From NCBI GenBank assembly GCA_014800945.1, contig JAAVFD010000012.1, forward strand, positions 68,604 through 132,603: DNA of 64,000 nt, read 5' to 3'. This stretch comes from Barnesiella sp. Lineage in GTDB: Bacteria; Bacteroidota; Bacteroidia; Bacteroidales; Muribaculaceae. The translations under genes and the position numbers were made by a program. The notes below the pieces were generated by a model. It saw only the letters and a program-made list of their open reading frames with translations, did not search any database and was not told the origin of the DNA. Each line of letters starts with the position of its first letter. The stretch's first letter is position 1. Shown here in pieces: positions 27,310-37,736 of the stretch.

Positions 27310-28014
27310 ATGAAAAAAGACGCCAAAGATTCCCAAGATTTCACAAGTGCAGTAACACCTGTAGAGAGAATCAAGTTTATTATTCGGAAAATGGGTATCA
27401 CCCAGGGTGAATTTGCTCGTCGTGTGGGTCTCGACCCCACCAATATGTCAAAGCACATGAACGGCAAGCTGCCTATTACAGAAGGACTGCTGAACAAAAT
27501 AGTTGTGAATCTCGGAGTGTCAAAAAGATGGCTCAAAGATGGCAGTGACGTGCCTTTTGGCAAAGCCGGAATGGCGAATTTCACACCTGAACGTCCTTCA
27601 TCCGCCCTACCTGTGGCAGTGCCTATCTATGATGTGGATGTGGTTGCCGGTACTGAAGAGCTTTCGCGAATGTTTACCGATGACCGCATTATCGGTCACA
27701 TAAGCATGCCGCGCCTCAAGCGAAACGATGTTATTGTAAAAGTGAGCGGCGACAGCATGATGCCGGTCATAACACCCGGCGGATATGTGGCAATCAATCC
27801 ACAAAATGATAATCACAACATCTTTTGGGGGCAGATATACGTTATAGTGATGGACGACTACCGATTGGTCAAATATCTGCGCAAGGCTGATAGTGATGAC
27901 AAAGTGAGACTCGTGAGCGCGAATCCGGCTTATGACGACATGATTGTTGACCGCAGCGAGATAAGAGGACTCTATCTGGTGGACGCGGTTATCAATTGCG
28001 AACTAAGATGCTGA
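27310..28014 (+). CDS. XRE-HTH / S24 (LexA-like) peptidase transcriptional regulator
   Basis: ITQGEFARRVGLDPTNMSKHMNGKLPITEGLLNKI HTH; VKVSGDSMMPVITPGGYVAINP S24 motif. Confidence 0.9.
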   Translation: MKKDAKDSQDFTSAVTPVERIKFIIRKMGITQGEFARRVGLDPTNMSKHMNGKLPITEGLLNKIVVNLGVSKRWLKDGSDVPFGKAGMANFTPERPSSALPVAVPIYDVDVVAGTEELSRMFTDDRIIGHISMPRLKRNDVIVKVSGDSMMPVITPGGYVAINPQNDNHNIFWGQIYVIVMDDYRLVKYLRKADSDDKVRLVSANPAYDDMIVDRSEIRGLYLVDAVINCELRC

Positions 28015-28742
28015 GAAAAACTTTTTTATTGATTATAACTGTATTAGCTTTCGCTATCCGGAGTCATGCGGACACACCGTTTGATTCCGTGGCAGCGAAA
28101 GCTTCTCGTTTTTATGCGCAGAAAGAGTGGCGCAGCGCACTCGCCATGTACTATCTGATGATTGATGAACGTCCGGCAGACTGCCCTCTGTACTCAACGG
28201 CGATAGCTGTTGCCGGAATGGTTGATGACCGTAGTGCGCAGAAACGTCTCACCGAAGATGCCTTCAAGCATCGGCTGCCGGTGGATTCTCTTTTCAACGG
28301 AGTATTCGCCAAAGCAATAAGTCTTGGAAATGCGGATATTTTTGAAAAATACATGACGGATGTGGTGACATACGAGCCTTGGCTTGACAGGGCCGTAAGT
28401 GCATGGCTGCTGAAATATTATTTATTCCGGCATAACGGACCGCTTGCCATTGATTATGCAGAAAAGATGCTCCGCGGACTCCCTGATAATGTAGAATTCA
28501 AGCAATCTCTCGCCCAGGCTTATCTTGATTGCAATGATATACCCGGAGCAGAAAAGGTGTATGACAGCGTACTTGCCGCAGATGCCGATAACATTGAAGC
28601 CCTGCTCTATCTTGGTAACGCCGCCATTGAATCCGGCAATAAAAAAACGGGCGCAGAATATCTGCGCCGCGCGTATGAGTTGAATCCAACTCCGTATCTT
28701 GATAAGCTACTGAAGGAACTTACACCTCCAGATCACCGTTGA
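28008..28742 (+). CDS. Exported tetratricopeptide-repeat protein
   Basis: Signal peptide MLRKTFLLIITVLAFAIRSHA; TPR-like repeats; overlaps the S24 gene by 7 bp. Confidence 0.8.
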   Translation: MLRKTFLLIITVLAFAIRSHADTPFDSVAAKASRFYAQKEWRSALAMYYLMIDERPADCPLYSTAIAVAGMVDDRSAQKRLTEDAFKHRLPVDSLFNGVFAKAISLGNADIFEKYMTDVVTYEPWLDRAVSAWLLKYYLFRHNGPLAIDYAEKMLRGLPDNVEFKQSLAQAYLDCNDIPGAEKVYDSVLAADADNIEALLYLGNAAIESGNKKTGAEYLRRAYELNPTPYLDKLLKELTPPDHR

Positions 28743-29916
28743 GCACCTCGTGCCAGGGAAGCCCCTGCACAGGCAGCTGTTCCATAAACGGATCGGGATC
28801 AAATTCCTCTACATTATGTACTCCGGGCTTCTTCCACTTACCGGTAAGGAACATCATAGCTCCAATCATGGCAGGAACACCGGTGGTATAGCTCACCGCC
28901 TGCATTCCTGTTTCCTTATACGCCTCCTCATGACTGCAGTTGTTGTAAATGTAATAAGTCATCGGCTTGCCATTTTTGTCAAGTCCTGATATTCTGCATC
29001 CTATAGAGGTTTCGCCATGATAATTCTCTCCAAGATCCTGCGGATTTGGAAGAACAGCCTTGAGGAACTGAAGTGGAACAATCTTAGTGCCGTTGTAATC
29101 AACCTCATCAATCCTCGCCATTCCAATGTTCTGAATCACTCTCAGATGAGTAAGATACTCCTGACCGAATGTCATCCAGAATCGTGCGCGCTTGATTGTT
29201 GGGAAATTCTGCACCAGACTTTCAAGCTCCTCGTGGTAAAGAAGATATGACTCGCGCCCGCCAATGTTGGGATATGTAAGAGTCTTATGAATTTCAAGCG
29301 GATCTGTAGTTACCCACTTGCCATCCTGCCAGTATCTGCCGTTCTGAGTAATTTCACGGATATTGATTTCCGGATTAAAGTTGGTGGCAAAAGCCTTGCC
29401 ATGGTCGCCTGCATTGCAATCCACAATGTCCAGGTATTCCATTTCGCTGAAATAGTGCTTGGCTGCGTAAGCTGTGAAAACTCCAGACACTCCGGGGTCA
29501 AATCCACATCCGAGAATAGCTGTGAGCCCCGCCTTTTCAAATTTTTCACGGTAAGCCCACTGCCATGAGTACTCGAAGTGCGCAACATCCTTAGGCTCGT
29601 AGTTAGCAGTGTCAAGATAATTGACTCCGCAAGCAAGACACGCCTCCATTATAGTGAGATCCTGGTAAGGAAGTGCCACGTTGATAACCAGTTCCGGTTT
29701 ATGACGGTTGAAAAGTTCAACGAGCTGCTCAACACTGTCAGCATCAACGCTGTCTGTGGTGATGTTTGGGCTGCCGATAGCTTTTGCTATGGCATCGCAT
29801 TTGCTTTTGGTTCGTGAAGCGAGTACAATTTCACTGAACACCTCGGGATTCTGAGCACATTTGTGAGCTACAACCGTGCCTACTCCTCCCGCTCCGATAA
29901 TTATAACTTTTGACAT
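28720..29916 (-). CDS. Saccharopine dehydrogenase family protein (carboxynorspermidine synthase-like)
   Basis: VIIIGAGGVGTVVAHKCAQ, YLDTANYEPKDVAHFEYSWQWAYREKFEKAGLTAILGCGFDPGVSGVFTAYA. Confidence 0.9.
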   Translation of the reverse strand: MSKVIIIGAGGVGTVVAHKCAQNPEVFSEIVLASRTKSKCDAIAKAIGSPNITTDSVDADSVEQLVELFNRHKPELVINVALPYQDLTIMEACLACGVNYLDTANYEPKDVAHFEYSWQWAYREKFEKAGLTAILGCGFDPGVSGVFTAYAAKHYFSEMEYLDIVDCNAGDHGKAFATNFNPEINIREITQNGRYWQDGKWVTTDPLEIHKTLTYPNIGGRESYLLYHEELESLVQNFPTIKRARFWMTFGQEYLTHLRVIQNIGMARIDEVDYNGTKIVPLQFLKAVLPNPQDLGENYHGETSIGCRISGLDKNGKPMTYYIYNNCSHEEAYKETGMQAVSYTTGVPAMIGAMMFLTGKWKKPGVHNVEEFDPDPFMEQLPVQGLPWHEVLNGDLEV

Positions 29917-30167
29917 TAATAATTATATTAATATGGTTTTTTTATGCAAAAACGGTTATTTATTGTGCTAAGTTAACGGTTTTAAGCACATAAAGCAAAG
30001 AAGTGCTGACTAAAATAGATTAATTTACATTTGCAAACGAGCCGGGGATAGTCCAAATCCGCCTATCTACCTGAGTCACAGCAACTATACGACTATCAGT
30101 AAAACACAAGTTATTAACATCTGATTTTTTTTGCAATTTAATTATGTAAATCATGCGCAAAATTCAC

Positions 30168-30176
30168 TAACTTTAC
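30168..30176 (+). promoter_or_regulatory. Possible -7 box (TAACTTTAC) for the dcw cluster
   Basis: One mismatch to TAnnTTTGC, ~45 bp before rsmH. Confidence 0.35.
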
Positions 30177-30220
30177 AACGTCAAAAAAAGATTTCCACTT
30201 TTAACCTCTATTTATCTGCA

Positions 30221-31135
30221 ATGCAAGAAGAAGTCTATCATATTCCCGCCCTGTTGCCTCAGTGTCTCGACGCGCTGGATATTAATCCGGACGGGGTGTA
30301 TGTAGATGCAACTTTTGGAGGCGGAGGTCATTCCAAGGCTATAATTGAAAAGCTTGATTATCAGGGGCATCTCTATTCATTTGACCAGGATGAAGATGCA
30401 GTTCGGAGAGCGTTTTCCGATCCGCGGTTTACAATTGTGTACTCCAACTTCCGCTATATTTCAAATTTCCTGCGTTACTACAAAGTGAAATCCGTTGACG
30501 GAGTGCTCGCTGATTTGGGAGTGTCTTTCCATCACTTTGACGATGCCGACCGAGGATTCTCATTCAGATGGAACGGACCTCTTGATATGCGCATGAACCG
30601 CAAGGCAACAATGAATGCAGCGCAATTTATCAACAGCGCATCCGAGGAAAAAATCGCTGATACGCTGTATCTGTACGGTGAGATAAGAGCCGCACGAAAA
30701 ATAGCATCGGCAATTGTCAAGGAATCGAAGCGCAAACCAATAGAAACCGTGGAGCACTTTCTTGAGGTAGTGAAGCCCTTTGTAAATCCGCGACAGGAAA
30801 GAAAAGAGCTTGCCATGATTTTTCAGGCAATAAGAATAGAGGTCAATGGCGAGCTTGATGCCCTGCGCTCGTTTCTTGAACAGACGGCAAAAGTGATTAA
30901 GCCCGGCGGCAGACTTGCTATAATAACCTACCATTCCCTTGAGGACAGAATGGTGAAAAACTTCATGCGCACCGGCAATGTAGAGGGTAAAGACACCCGC
31001 GACATCTTCGGCAGAAGTGAAGCACCTTTCAAAATGCTTGGAGCAAAACCTATTGTGCCCGACAACGAGGAGATTGAGCGGAACCCGCGCTCCCGCAGCG
31101 CGAAACTGAGAGTTGCGGTTAGAAATGAAAACTGA
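30221..31135 (+). CDS. rsmH: 16S rRNA (cytosine(1402)-N(4))-methyltransferase RsmH (MraW)
   Basis: YVDATFGGGGHSKAI, DQDEDA, GVLADLGVSFHHFDDADRGFSF, ITYHSLEDRMVKNF; ORF opens at 30131 but MQEEVYHIPALL is the likely start. Confidence 0.96.
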   Translation: MQEEVYHIPALLPQCLDALDINPDGVYVDATFGGGGHSKAIIEKLDYQGHLYSFDQDEDAVRRAFSDPRFTIVYSNFRYISNFLRYYKVKSVDGVLADLGVSFHHFDDADRGFSFRWNGPLDMRMNRKATMNAAQFINSASEEKIADTLYLYGEIRAARKIASAIVKESKRKPIETVEHFLEVVKPFVNPRQERKELAMIFQAIRIEVNGELDALRSFLEQTAKVIKPGGRLAIITYHSLEDRMVKNFMRTGNVEGKDTRDIFGRSEAPFKMLGAKPIVPDNEEIERNPRSRSAKLRVAVRNEN

Positions 31136-31158
31136 TTTATAAACACCGCAAATAACAG

Positions 31159-31506
31159 ATGGCAGCAAAAAAGAGGAAACAGGAGAATGAGAATCCGAAC
31201 TTGATAGTAAGGATTCGTAGCGGACAGATAATCAGCAGTGATTTCTTTGCCCACAACTGGCTCTCTGTTTTCACTTGCGTTATGGTTATTATGTTTTATA
31301 TCACCAATAAATACAATTGCCAGACAAAAATGGAGGAAATCAACCGCCTCAGAACCGAGCTGGAAATTGTGAAAACCGAAAGACTACGTGTAAGAAGTAC
31401 ATATATGAGCAACTCCCGTGAATCCTATATGCAACACCTTATAGACTCACTTGGTCTCAACCTGCACGTTCAGGAAAGACCTCCATTCAAGTTAGAAGAA
31501 AGATGA
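31159..31506 (+). CDS. ftsL: FtsL-like small membrane division protein
   Basis: 115 aa, single TM plus coiled coil, between rsmH and the PBP gene. Confidence 0.75.
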   Translation: MAAKKRKQENENPNLIVRIRSGQIISSDFFAHNWLSVFTCVMVIMFYITNKYNCQTKMEEINRLRTELEIVKTERLRVRSTYMSNSRESYMQHLIDSLGLNLHVQERPPFKLEER

Positions 31507-33587
31507 GCAAGAAATCTAAAAAAAAACACATCCTTTTTCGCTACGGCATTATTATCGCCCTGATATTCCTGGTTGCTACCGGGGTGATATATAAGCTCGT
31601 GGATACCACCATTATATCTGCGGGAGATTGGAATAAGAAAGCAAACGAAGAATTGTCCCGCAACGATACCATTCTGCCGTTGAGAGGGAATATACTTGCC
31701 GCTGACGGTAGCATTCTGGCGGCTAATCTGCAATACTATACAGTCAGAATTGACTTCCGTTGCGAAAAATTTATGGAGGAAAAGTACAGAATGGTTCTTG
31801 ACACCATTGCAGACAGCATGGCATACTATTTTCCCATTCGCACTACCGCACAATGGAAAAAACATCTTTCCGCACCTTTGGAAAAACCGAAAGCAAAGCG
31901 ACCCAGAGCATATCGACTCATTGACAACATAAGCTATGCCGACTATCGCAAATTGCGCTCATTCCCCTTCTTCTCTGTCAAAAACCGTAACAGAAACGGA
32001 ATTTCGGTTGAAGGCAAAATGCGCAGAGTCAACCCATACGGAGATATGGCGCGCAGAAGTATCGGCGGTGTCGGTGCAACAGCTCAATGCAAGGAGGTGC
32101 ACGGAATATCCGGACTGGAAAAAGCGCTCGATTCCTTGCTTTACGGCAAAACCGGATTATCAAAGAAAGTACCATTGACAAAAAGCATCGTGGACTGGAC
32201 AGACAAACCCGCTGTGCCGGGATTGAACATAACCACAACCATCGACATCAAAATTCAGGATATTGTAGAGAACGAACTTAACGACATCCTCAAGTATTGC
32301 AATGCCGATTGGGGGGTGGCTGTGCTGATGGATGTGGCAACCGGAGACATTAAGGCTATTTCCAATCTTGAGAAAAATCCGCGCGCCGACAATTATATTG
32401 AGGGCATGAACCGCGCCGTACTCGGATTTGAACCCGGCTCGGTGGTTAAGACAATCTCAATGATGATTGCTCTTGAGGATGGTATTGTAAACTCTATTGA
32501 TGAAGTTATTTCAACCGGTTCCAGGTATCCATACGCAGGAGGTAATTCCATTACCGATTCACACCCTGTGCCCGCACTGACTGTTAAAGGAGTCATTGAG
32601 AGGTCAAGCAATATCGGCATGACCAAAATAATGGTGAGAAAATATGATTTTCACCCCGGCGGATTCTACGCCAGACTCAAGGAAATAGGATTTCTTGAAC
32701 CGATGCACACCGGTATTGCCGGAGAAATGATTCCGAGAGTTGACAGTGTACCCACAAACCGTGGCGGCAGAATCGCTCTTTCGCGCCAATGCTACGGTTA
32801 CGCAACAGAAATTCCACCACTCTACACACTGTCGGTTTACAATGCAATTGCAAACGGTGGCAGATATGTTCGCCCAAGACTCGTTTCACGCTTAACCGGC
32901 GAAAATTTCGACTCCATTCTTCCGGTAACATACATCCGCGACAGAATCTGCAGCGAAGAAAATGCAGCGAAAATGCGCACCATGCTCACATCTGTTGTAT
33001 GGGGAGAACACGGCACCGGTAAGCGTCTTAAAAACGATTTTGTGAAAATTGCCGGAAAAACCGGCACCTGCTACATGATTGAAGGCGGACACTACAATAA
33101 TGCCAAGAAGCGACTCGCTTTCTGCGGATTCTTCCCCGCTGAAAACCCGAAATACTCTTGCATAGTGCTCACCTGCAACCCCAAGCAGAACGCACTCGGA
33201 GCTGCCAGCACAAGCGGAGAGGTGCTGAAAAATATAGCCTTGAAGATGTACTCCAGGGGGTTACTTGACAACACCCCGGATTATCGTGCCGAACCGGCTA
33301 AGAGCGACCCACCGGTGCTGTATGCCACCGCCAATGCCGAAAAAGCGAAAAAGATTGGAAACATAATAACGTCCGGTGGAAAGCACAGCACTATCCAGCG
33401 CCAGAAAATGACGGAAGAAGGAGTACCGTCCGTTGTAGGACTCGGATTGCGCGATGCCATAGCCGCTCTTGAAAACAACGGTTTCAATGTGCAATTCAAA
33501 GGCTCGGGATATGTGGCGGCACAAACTCCCGCCCCCGGCACAAATGCAACCCCCGGCTCCAAAGTCACCTTATCATTGAGAGAATAA
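31503..33587 (+). CDS. ftsI: Division-specific penicillin-binding protein (FtsI) with C-terminal PASTA domain
   Basis: PGSVVKTISMM, SSNIGM, KIAGKTGTC PBP motifs; C-term GVPSVVGLGLRDAIAALENNGFNVQFKGSGYVAAQTPAPGT PASTA. Confidence 0.95.
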   Translation: MSKKSKKKHILFRYGIIIALIFLVATGVIYKLVDTTIISAGDWNKKANEELSRNDTILPLRGNILAADGSILAANLQYYTVRIDFRCEKFMEEKYRMVLDTIADSMAYYFPIRTTAQWKKHLSAPLEKPKAKRPRAYRLIDNISYADYRKLRSFPFFSVKNRNRNGISVEGKMRRVNPYGDMARRSIGGVGATAQCKEVHGISGLEKALDSLLYGKTGLSKKVPLTKSIVDWTDKPAVPGLNITTTIDIKIQDIVENELNDILKYCNADWGVAVLMDVATGDIKAISNLEKNPRADNYIEGMNRAVLGFEPGSVVKTISMMIALEDGIVNSIDEVISTGSRYPYAGGNSITDSHPVPALTVKGVIERSSNIGMTKIMVRKYDFHPGGFYARLKEIGFLEPMHTGIAGEMIPRVDSVPTNRGGRIALSRQCYGYATEIPPLYTLSVYNAIANGGRYVRPRLVSRLTGENFDSILPVTYIRDRICSEENAAKMRTMLTSVVWGEHGTGKRLKNDFVKIAGKTGTCYMIEGGHYNNAKKRLAFCGFFPAENPKYSCIVLTCNPKQNALGAASTSGEVLKNIALKMYSRGLLDNTPDYRAEPAKSDPPVLYATANAEKAKKIGNIITSGGKHSTIQRQKMTEEGVPSVVGLGLRDAIAALENNGFNVQFKGSGYVAAQTPAPGTNATPGSKVTLSLRE

Positions 33588-33609
33588 ATAATAAAGAAAC
33601 AATACTGTT

Positions 33610-35067
33610 ATGATACCATTGAGCGCCCTCCTTTCAGCAATCTCTGTAGAAGAGATTATAGGAAGTACAGACATAGAGATAACCTCTGTTGAGAGTGATT
33701 CCCGCAAAATCAAGCTGGGTTCACTCTTTGTGGCAGTAAGAGGCACGGTTGTTGATGGCCACACCTTCATTCCCATTGTAACTGTGGGAGGAGCCGCCGC
33801 TATTGTGTGCGAGGAGCTGCCTGAAAGACTTGAATCAGAGATTACATATATTAAGGTGTCCAACTCTGCGGTTGCTCTCGGATTCCTTGCCTCAAGATGG
33901 TATGGAGACCCGTCAAGAAAACTCAAGCTTGTGGGTGTGACAGGCACAAACGGTAAAACCACTACCGCTACACTCATTTACGAGATGGCGCGCCTCAACG
34001 GACATAAGGCGGGATTGCTCTCTACCGTTTGCAACTATATAGAAACAGAACCGGTGCCCGCAGCACAGACGACACCCGATCCACTGACTCTCAACAGCCT
34101 GCTTGCACGCATGGTAGATGCCGGCTGTACATTCACCGCTATGGAGGTCAGCTCGCACGCTGCACATCAGCACCGTATCGCAGGACTCCATTTTGCCGGA
34201 GGTGTATTCACAAACCTTACACGCGATCATCTTGACTACCACAAGACCGTGGAAGCATATCTCAACGCCAAGAAATCATTCTTCGATATCCTGCCAAAAG
34301 ATGCATTTGCCCTCACTAATGTTGATGATAAAGTGGGTGAAGTGATGCTGCAGAACACTATGGCATCAAAACATTCATATTCGGTAAACCGCATGGCTGA
34401 TTTCACCGGACGCATAATTGAAAGCCGCATTGACGGCACTCTTATGAGCTTCAACGGCAATGAGGTGGAGGTACTGTTTACAGGCAGATACAACGCCTAC
34501 AATCTCACAGCCGTTTACGGCACTGCCATTCTTCTGGGCTTCGACCCCGAAAAAGTGCTTACCGATATGAGCCGCCTTGTGCCGGTTGCAGGAAGATTCC
34601 AGACATTCCGCTCTGCTAACGGTATTACTGCCGTTGTGGACTACGCCCATACACCGGACGCGGTGGTGAATGTGCTCACAGCTATCCGTGAGGTGGTTGG
34701 CAACGGTAAGAACATCATCACCGTTGTTGGTGCAGGCGGAAACCGCGACAAGGGCAAACGACCAATCATGGCTAAGGAGGCTGCCACAAGGAGCAATCGC
34801 CTCATTCTCACCTCTGACAATCCCAGAGACGAAGAGCCGGCTGACATCCTTGCTGATATGGAAGCCGGACTGGACAATGATACCCGCAAAATTACCCTCA
34901 GCATCGTAGATCGCCGCGAGGCTATCCGCACGGCGGCTATGCTCGCCAATCCGGGAGATGTGATTCTGATTGCGGGCAAGGGACATGAAGATTACCAGGA
35001 AATCAAGGGAGTGAAACATCATTTTGACGATCGCGAGGTCGTTGCTGAAATCCTCTCAACACTTTAA
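33610..35067 (+). CDS. murE: UDP-N-acetylmuramoylalanyl-D-glutamate--2,6-diaminopimelate ligase MurE
   Basis: [44 protein letters not shown]. Confidence 0.96.
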   Translation: MIPLSALLSAISVEEIIGSTDIEITSVESDSRKIKLGSLFVAVRGTVVDGHTFIPIVTVGGAAAIVCEELPERLESEITYIKVSNSAVALGFLASRWYGDPSRKLKLVGVTGTNGKTTTATLIYEMARLNGHKAGLLSTVCNYIETEPVPAAQTTPDPLTLNSLLARMVDAGCTFTAMEVSSHAAHQHRIAGLHFAGGVFTNLTRDHLDYHKTVEAYLNAKKSFFDILPKDAFALTNVDDKVGEVMLQNTMASKHSYSVNRMADFTGRIIESRIDGTLMSFNGNEVEVLFTGRYNAYNLTAVYGTAILLGFDPEKVLTDMSRLVPVAGRFQTFRSANGITAVVDYAHTPDAVVNVLTAIREVVGNGKNIITVVGAGGNRDKGKRPIMAKEAATRSNRLILTSDNPRDEEPADILADMEAGLDNDTRKITLSIVDRREAIRTAAMLANPGDVILIAGKGHEDYQEIKGVKHHFDDREVVAEILSTL

Positions 35068-35079
35068 GGCTCACTTAAT

Positions 35080-36342
35080 ATGCTTTACTACTTATTCAAC
35101 TATCTTGAAGATTTGGGAATACCGGGTGCCCGGTTGATGGATTACATCACTTTCCGCTCCGGAGCGGCGCTTATTCTATCGCTGTTTATCGCCCTCGTGT
35201 TCGGCAGAAAGATTATTGACCGGTTGCAGCTCATGCAAGTTGGTGAAATCATCCGTGACCTCGGGCTGGAAGGGCAGATGCAGAAAAAAGGCACCCCCAC
35301 TATGGGAGGTGTGATCATCATCATTTCCATTCTCGTTCCCTGCTTGCTTTTCGGTGACTTTTCAAGCATTTACATGATGCTTATGATTGTTGCTACACTT
35401 TGGCTCGGAACTCTCGGATTTATGGATGACTGGCTTAAGATGAAGCATCACAACAAGGACGGCATGAGCGGAAAATTCAAGATTGTCGGACAAGTGGGGC
35501 TCGGACTTATTGTTGGACTCACCATGTGCATGAGTCCGGAAATCGTGATGCGCGAGAATGTCGAGACATTGGATGTGGAGAACGGTGAAATCGTGATATC
35601 ATACCGTCCTGAAAACATCAAAAGCCCGCAAACAACCATTCCATTTGTCAAGAATAACAACTTCGATTATTCTTATCTTACAGGTTGGATGGGCAAATAT
35701 GCCATCACAGGCGGTTGGATTCTGTTTGTTATCGTCACAATCCTCGCCATCAGTGCAACATCCAACGGTGCAAATCTCACAGACGGACTCGATGGATTAT
35801 GCACCGGCGTGTCAGCAATAATCGGGGTGGCACTCGCTATAATGGCATATCTCGGCGGACACATAATATACTCCTCCTACCTTAATATAATGTATATTCC
35901 CGGCAGTTCGGAACTGGTGGTGTTTATGGCGGCATTTATCGGAGCCCTGATTGGATTTCTCTGGTATAACGCTTACCCCGCACAAGTATTTATGGGGGAT
36001 ACGGGAAGCCTTACCATCGGAGGTATTATCGCTGTTTTCGCCATTTTAATACGCAAAGAACTGCTGATACCGATACTCTGTGCTATTTTCTTTATCGAGG
36101 ATCTGAGCGTAATGCTTCAGGTGGCTTATTTCAAATACACGAAGATGCGCACAGGGGTTGGCAAGCGCATATTCAAGATGACACCGCTCCACCACCATTT
36201 TCAGAAACCGGGCAACAGCGGCATCGAGGCATTGATTCAGGCTCCTCTGAGAGCTGTGCCGGAATCCAAAATAGTTATACGCTTCTGGATTGTCGCTATT
36301 CTCCTCGCAGCGGTCACATTTGTAACCCTAAAAATCAGGTAA
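35080..36342 (+). CDS. mraY: Phospho-N-acetylmuramoyl-pentapeptide transferase MraY
   Basis: KKGTPTMGGVIIII, NLTDGLDGLCTGVSAI, VFMGDTGSLTIGG, MTPLHHHF. Confidence 0.97.
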   Translation: MLYYLFNYLEDLGIPGARLMDYITFRSGAALILSLFIALVFGRKIIDRLQLMQVGEIIRDLGLEGQMQKKGTPTMGGVIIIISILVPCLLFGDFSSIYMMLMIVATLWLGTLGFMDDWLKMKHHNKDGMSGKFKIVGQVGLGLIVGLTMCMSPEIVMRENVETLDVENGEIVISYRPENIKSPQTTIPFVKNNNFDYSYLTGWMGKYAITGGWILFVIVTILAISATSNGANLTDGLDGLCTGVSAIIGVALAIMAYLGGHIIYSSYLNIMYIPGSSELVVFMAAFIGALIGFLWYNAYPAQVFMGDTGSLTIGGIIAVFAILIRKELLIPILCAIFFIEDLSVMLQVAYFKYTKMRTGVGKRIFKMTPLHHHFQKPGNSGIEALIQAPLRAVPESKIVIRFWIVAILLAAVTFVTLKIR

Positions 36343-36344
36343 TT

Positions 36345-37709
36345 ATGACATATTATACAGATAAGGACAAAATACGCACCCTTGTAGTGCTCGGGGGCGG
36401 GGAAAGCGGAGTCGGCGCCGCGATTCTGGGCAAGGAAAAAGGCATGAAAGTGTTTCTGTCTGATTCCGGCAGCATCTCACAAAAATATCGTGATATGCTT
36501 GATGCAGAAGGCATTGAGTGGGAGAGTGGAACCCATAGCATGGACAAGATACTTGCTGCCGACGAGGTAGTGAAGAGTCCCGGTATCCCCCCCACGGTTC
36601 CGGTAGTCAAAGCTATTGTGGAGAAAGGCATTCCGGTGATTTCCGAAATAGAATTTGCCGGAAGATACACCGATGCAAAGATGGTGTGCATAACCGGCAG
36701 CAATGGCAAGACAACCACTACCCTGCTCACCTACCACATTCTCCGCAATGCGGGCATCAATGTGGGACTTGCCGGCAATGTTGGCAAGAGCCTTGCACTT
36801 CAGGTGGCAAGAGAGAATCATGATGTCTATGTTATCGAACTGTCAAGTTTCCAGCTTGAAAATATGTATGAGTTCAAGGCAAATGTAGCTGTGCTTCTCA
36901 ATATAACACCTGACCATCTTGACCGCTATGATTACAAGATGGAGAACTATGTCAAAGCTAAATTCCGCATAATTCAGAATCTCACTCCGCAGGACGCATT
37001 CATTTACTGGCAGGATGATCCCGTGATTGAGGCGCAGATGACCCATATTGTTACCGAGGCACAGCTTTTCCCCTTCGCCGAGCATGTGGAAAACGGGACA
37101 AGAGCCTATGTTGATGAGGACGATTCTCTGGTATTCCTTACTCCGGAAACATCCATGCGTATGCCGCGTGCTGACCTTTCGCTCAGCGGGCTCCATAATC
37201 TGTACAACTCTATGGCTGCCGGACTCTCAGCTTGCCTTCTGGATATAAAGAAAGAGGATATACGCAAAGCGCTGTCTGACTTTCAGGGAGTTGAGCACAG
37301 ACTGGAATTTGTCAGGGAAGTAAACGGAGTGCGCTATATCAACGACTCCAAGGCAACAAACGTAAATTCTTGCTGGTACGCACTTGAGAGCATGCCTGCC
37401 AACACTGTGCTGATTCTCGGAGGCAAAGACAAAGGTAACGACTATTCAGAAATTGAACAGCTGGTAAAAGAAAAAGTCAAAGCTATTGTGTGCATGGGAA
37501 AAGACAACACCAAGCTCGAACAATTTTTTACCGGCAAAGTTCCTCAGCTCGTATCGGTTCATTCACTTGAAGATGCGGTAACAGCTTGCGTTGAAATTGC
37601 ACAAAGCGGCGACACTGTTCTCCTCTCTCCCTGTTGCGCAAGTTTTGACCTGTTCACAAGCTACGAGGACAGAGGAAAACGATTCAAAGATGCCGTAAAC
37701 AACCTGTAA
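36345..37709 (+). CDS. murD: UDP-N-acetylmuramoylalanine--D-glutamate ligase MurD
   Basis: ITGSNGKTTTTLLTYHIL, NITPDHLDRYDYKMENYVKAKFRI, VEHRLEFVREVNGVRYINDSKATN. Confidence 0.96.
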   Translation: MTYYTDKDKIRTLVVLGGGESGVGAAILGKEKGMKVFLSDSGSISQKYRDMLDAEGIEWESGTHSMDKILAADEVVKSPGIPPTVPVVKAIVEKGIPVISEIEFAGRYTDAKMVCITGSNGKTTTTLLTYHILRNAGINVGLAGNVGKSLALQVARENHDVYVIELSSFQLENMYEFKANVAVLLNITPDHLDRYDYKMENYVKAKFRIIQNLTPQDAFIYWQDDPVIEAQMTHIVTEAQLFPFAEHVENGTRAYVDEDDSLVFLTPETSMRMPRADLSLSGLHNLYNSMAAGLSACLLDIKKEDIRKALSDFQGVEHRLEFVREVNGVRYINDSKATNVNSCWYALESMPANTVLILGGKDKGNDYSEIEQLVKEKVKAIVCMGKDNTKLEQFFTGKVPQLVSVHSLEDAVTACVEIAQSGDTVLLSPCCASFDLFTSYEDRGKRFKDAVNNL

Positions 37710-37736
37710 CTAAAGAATAACACTTATCATCCCGCA

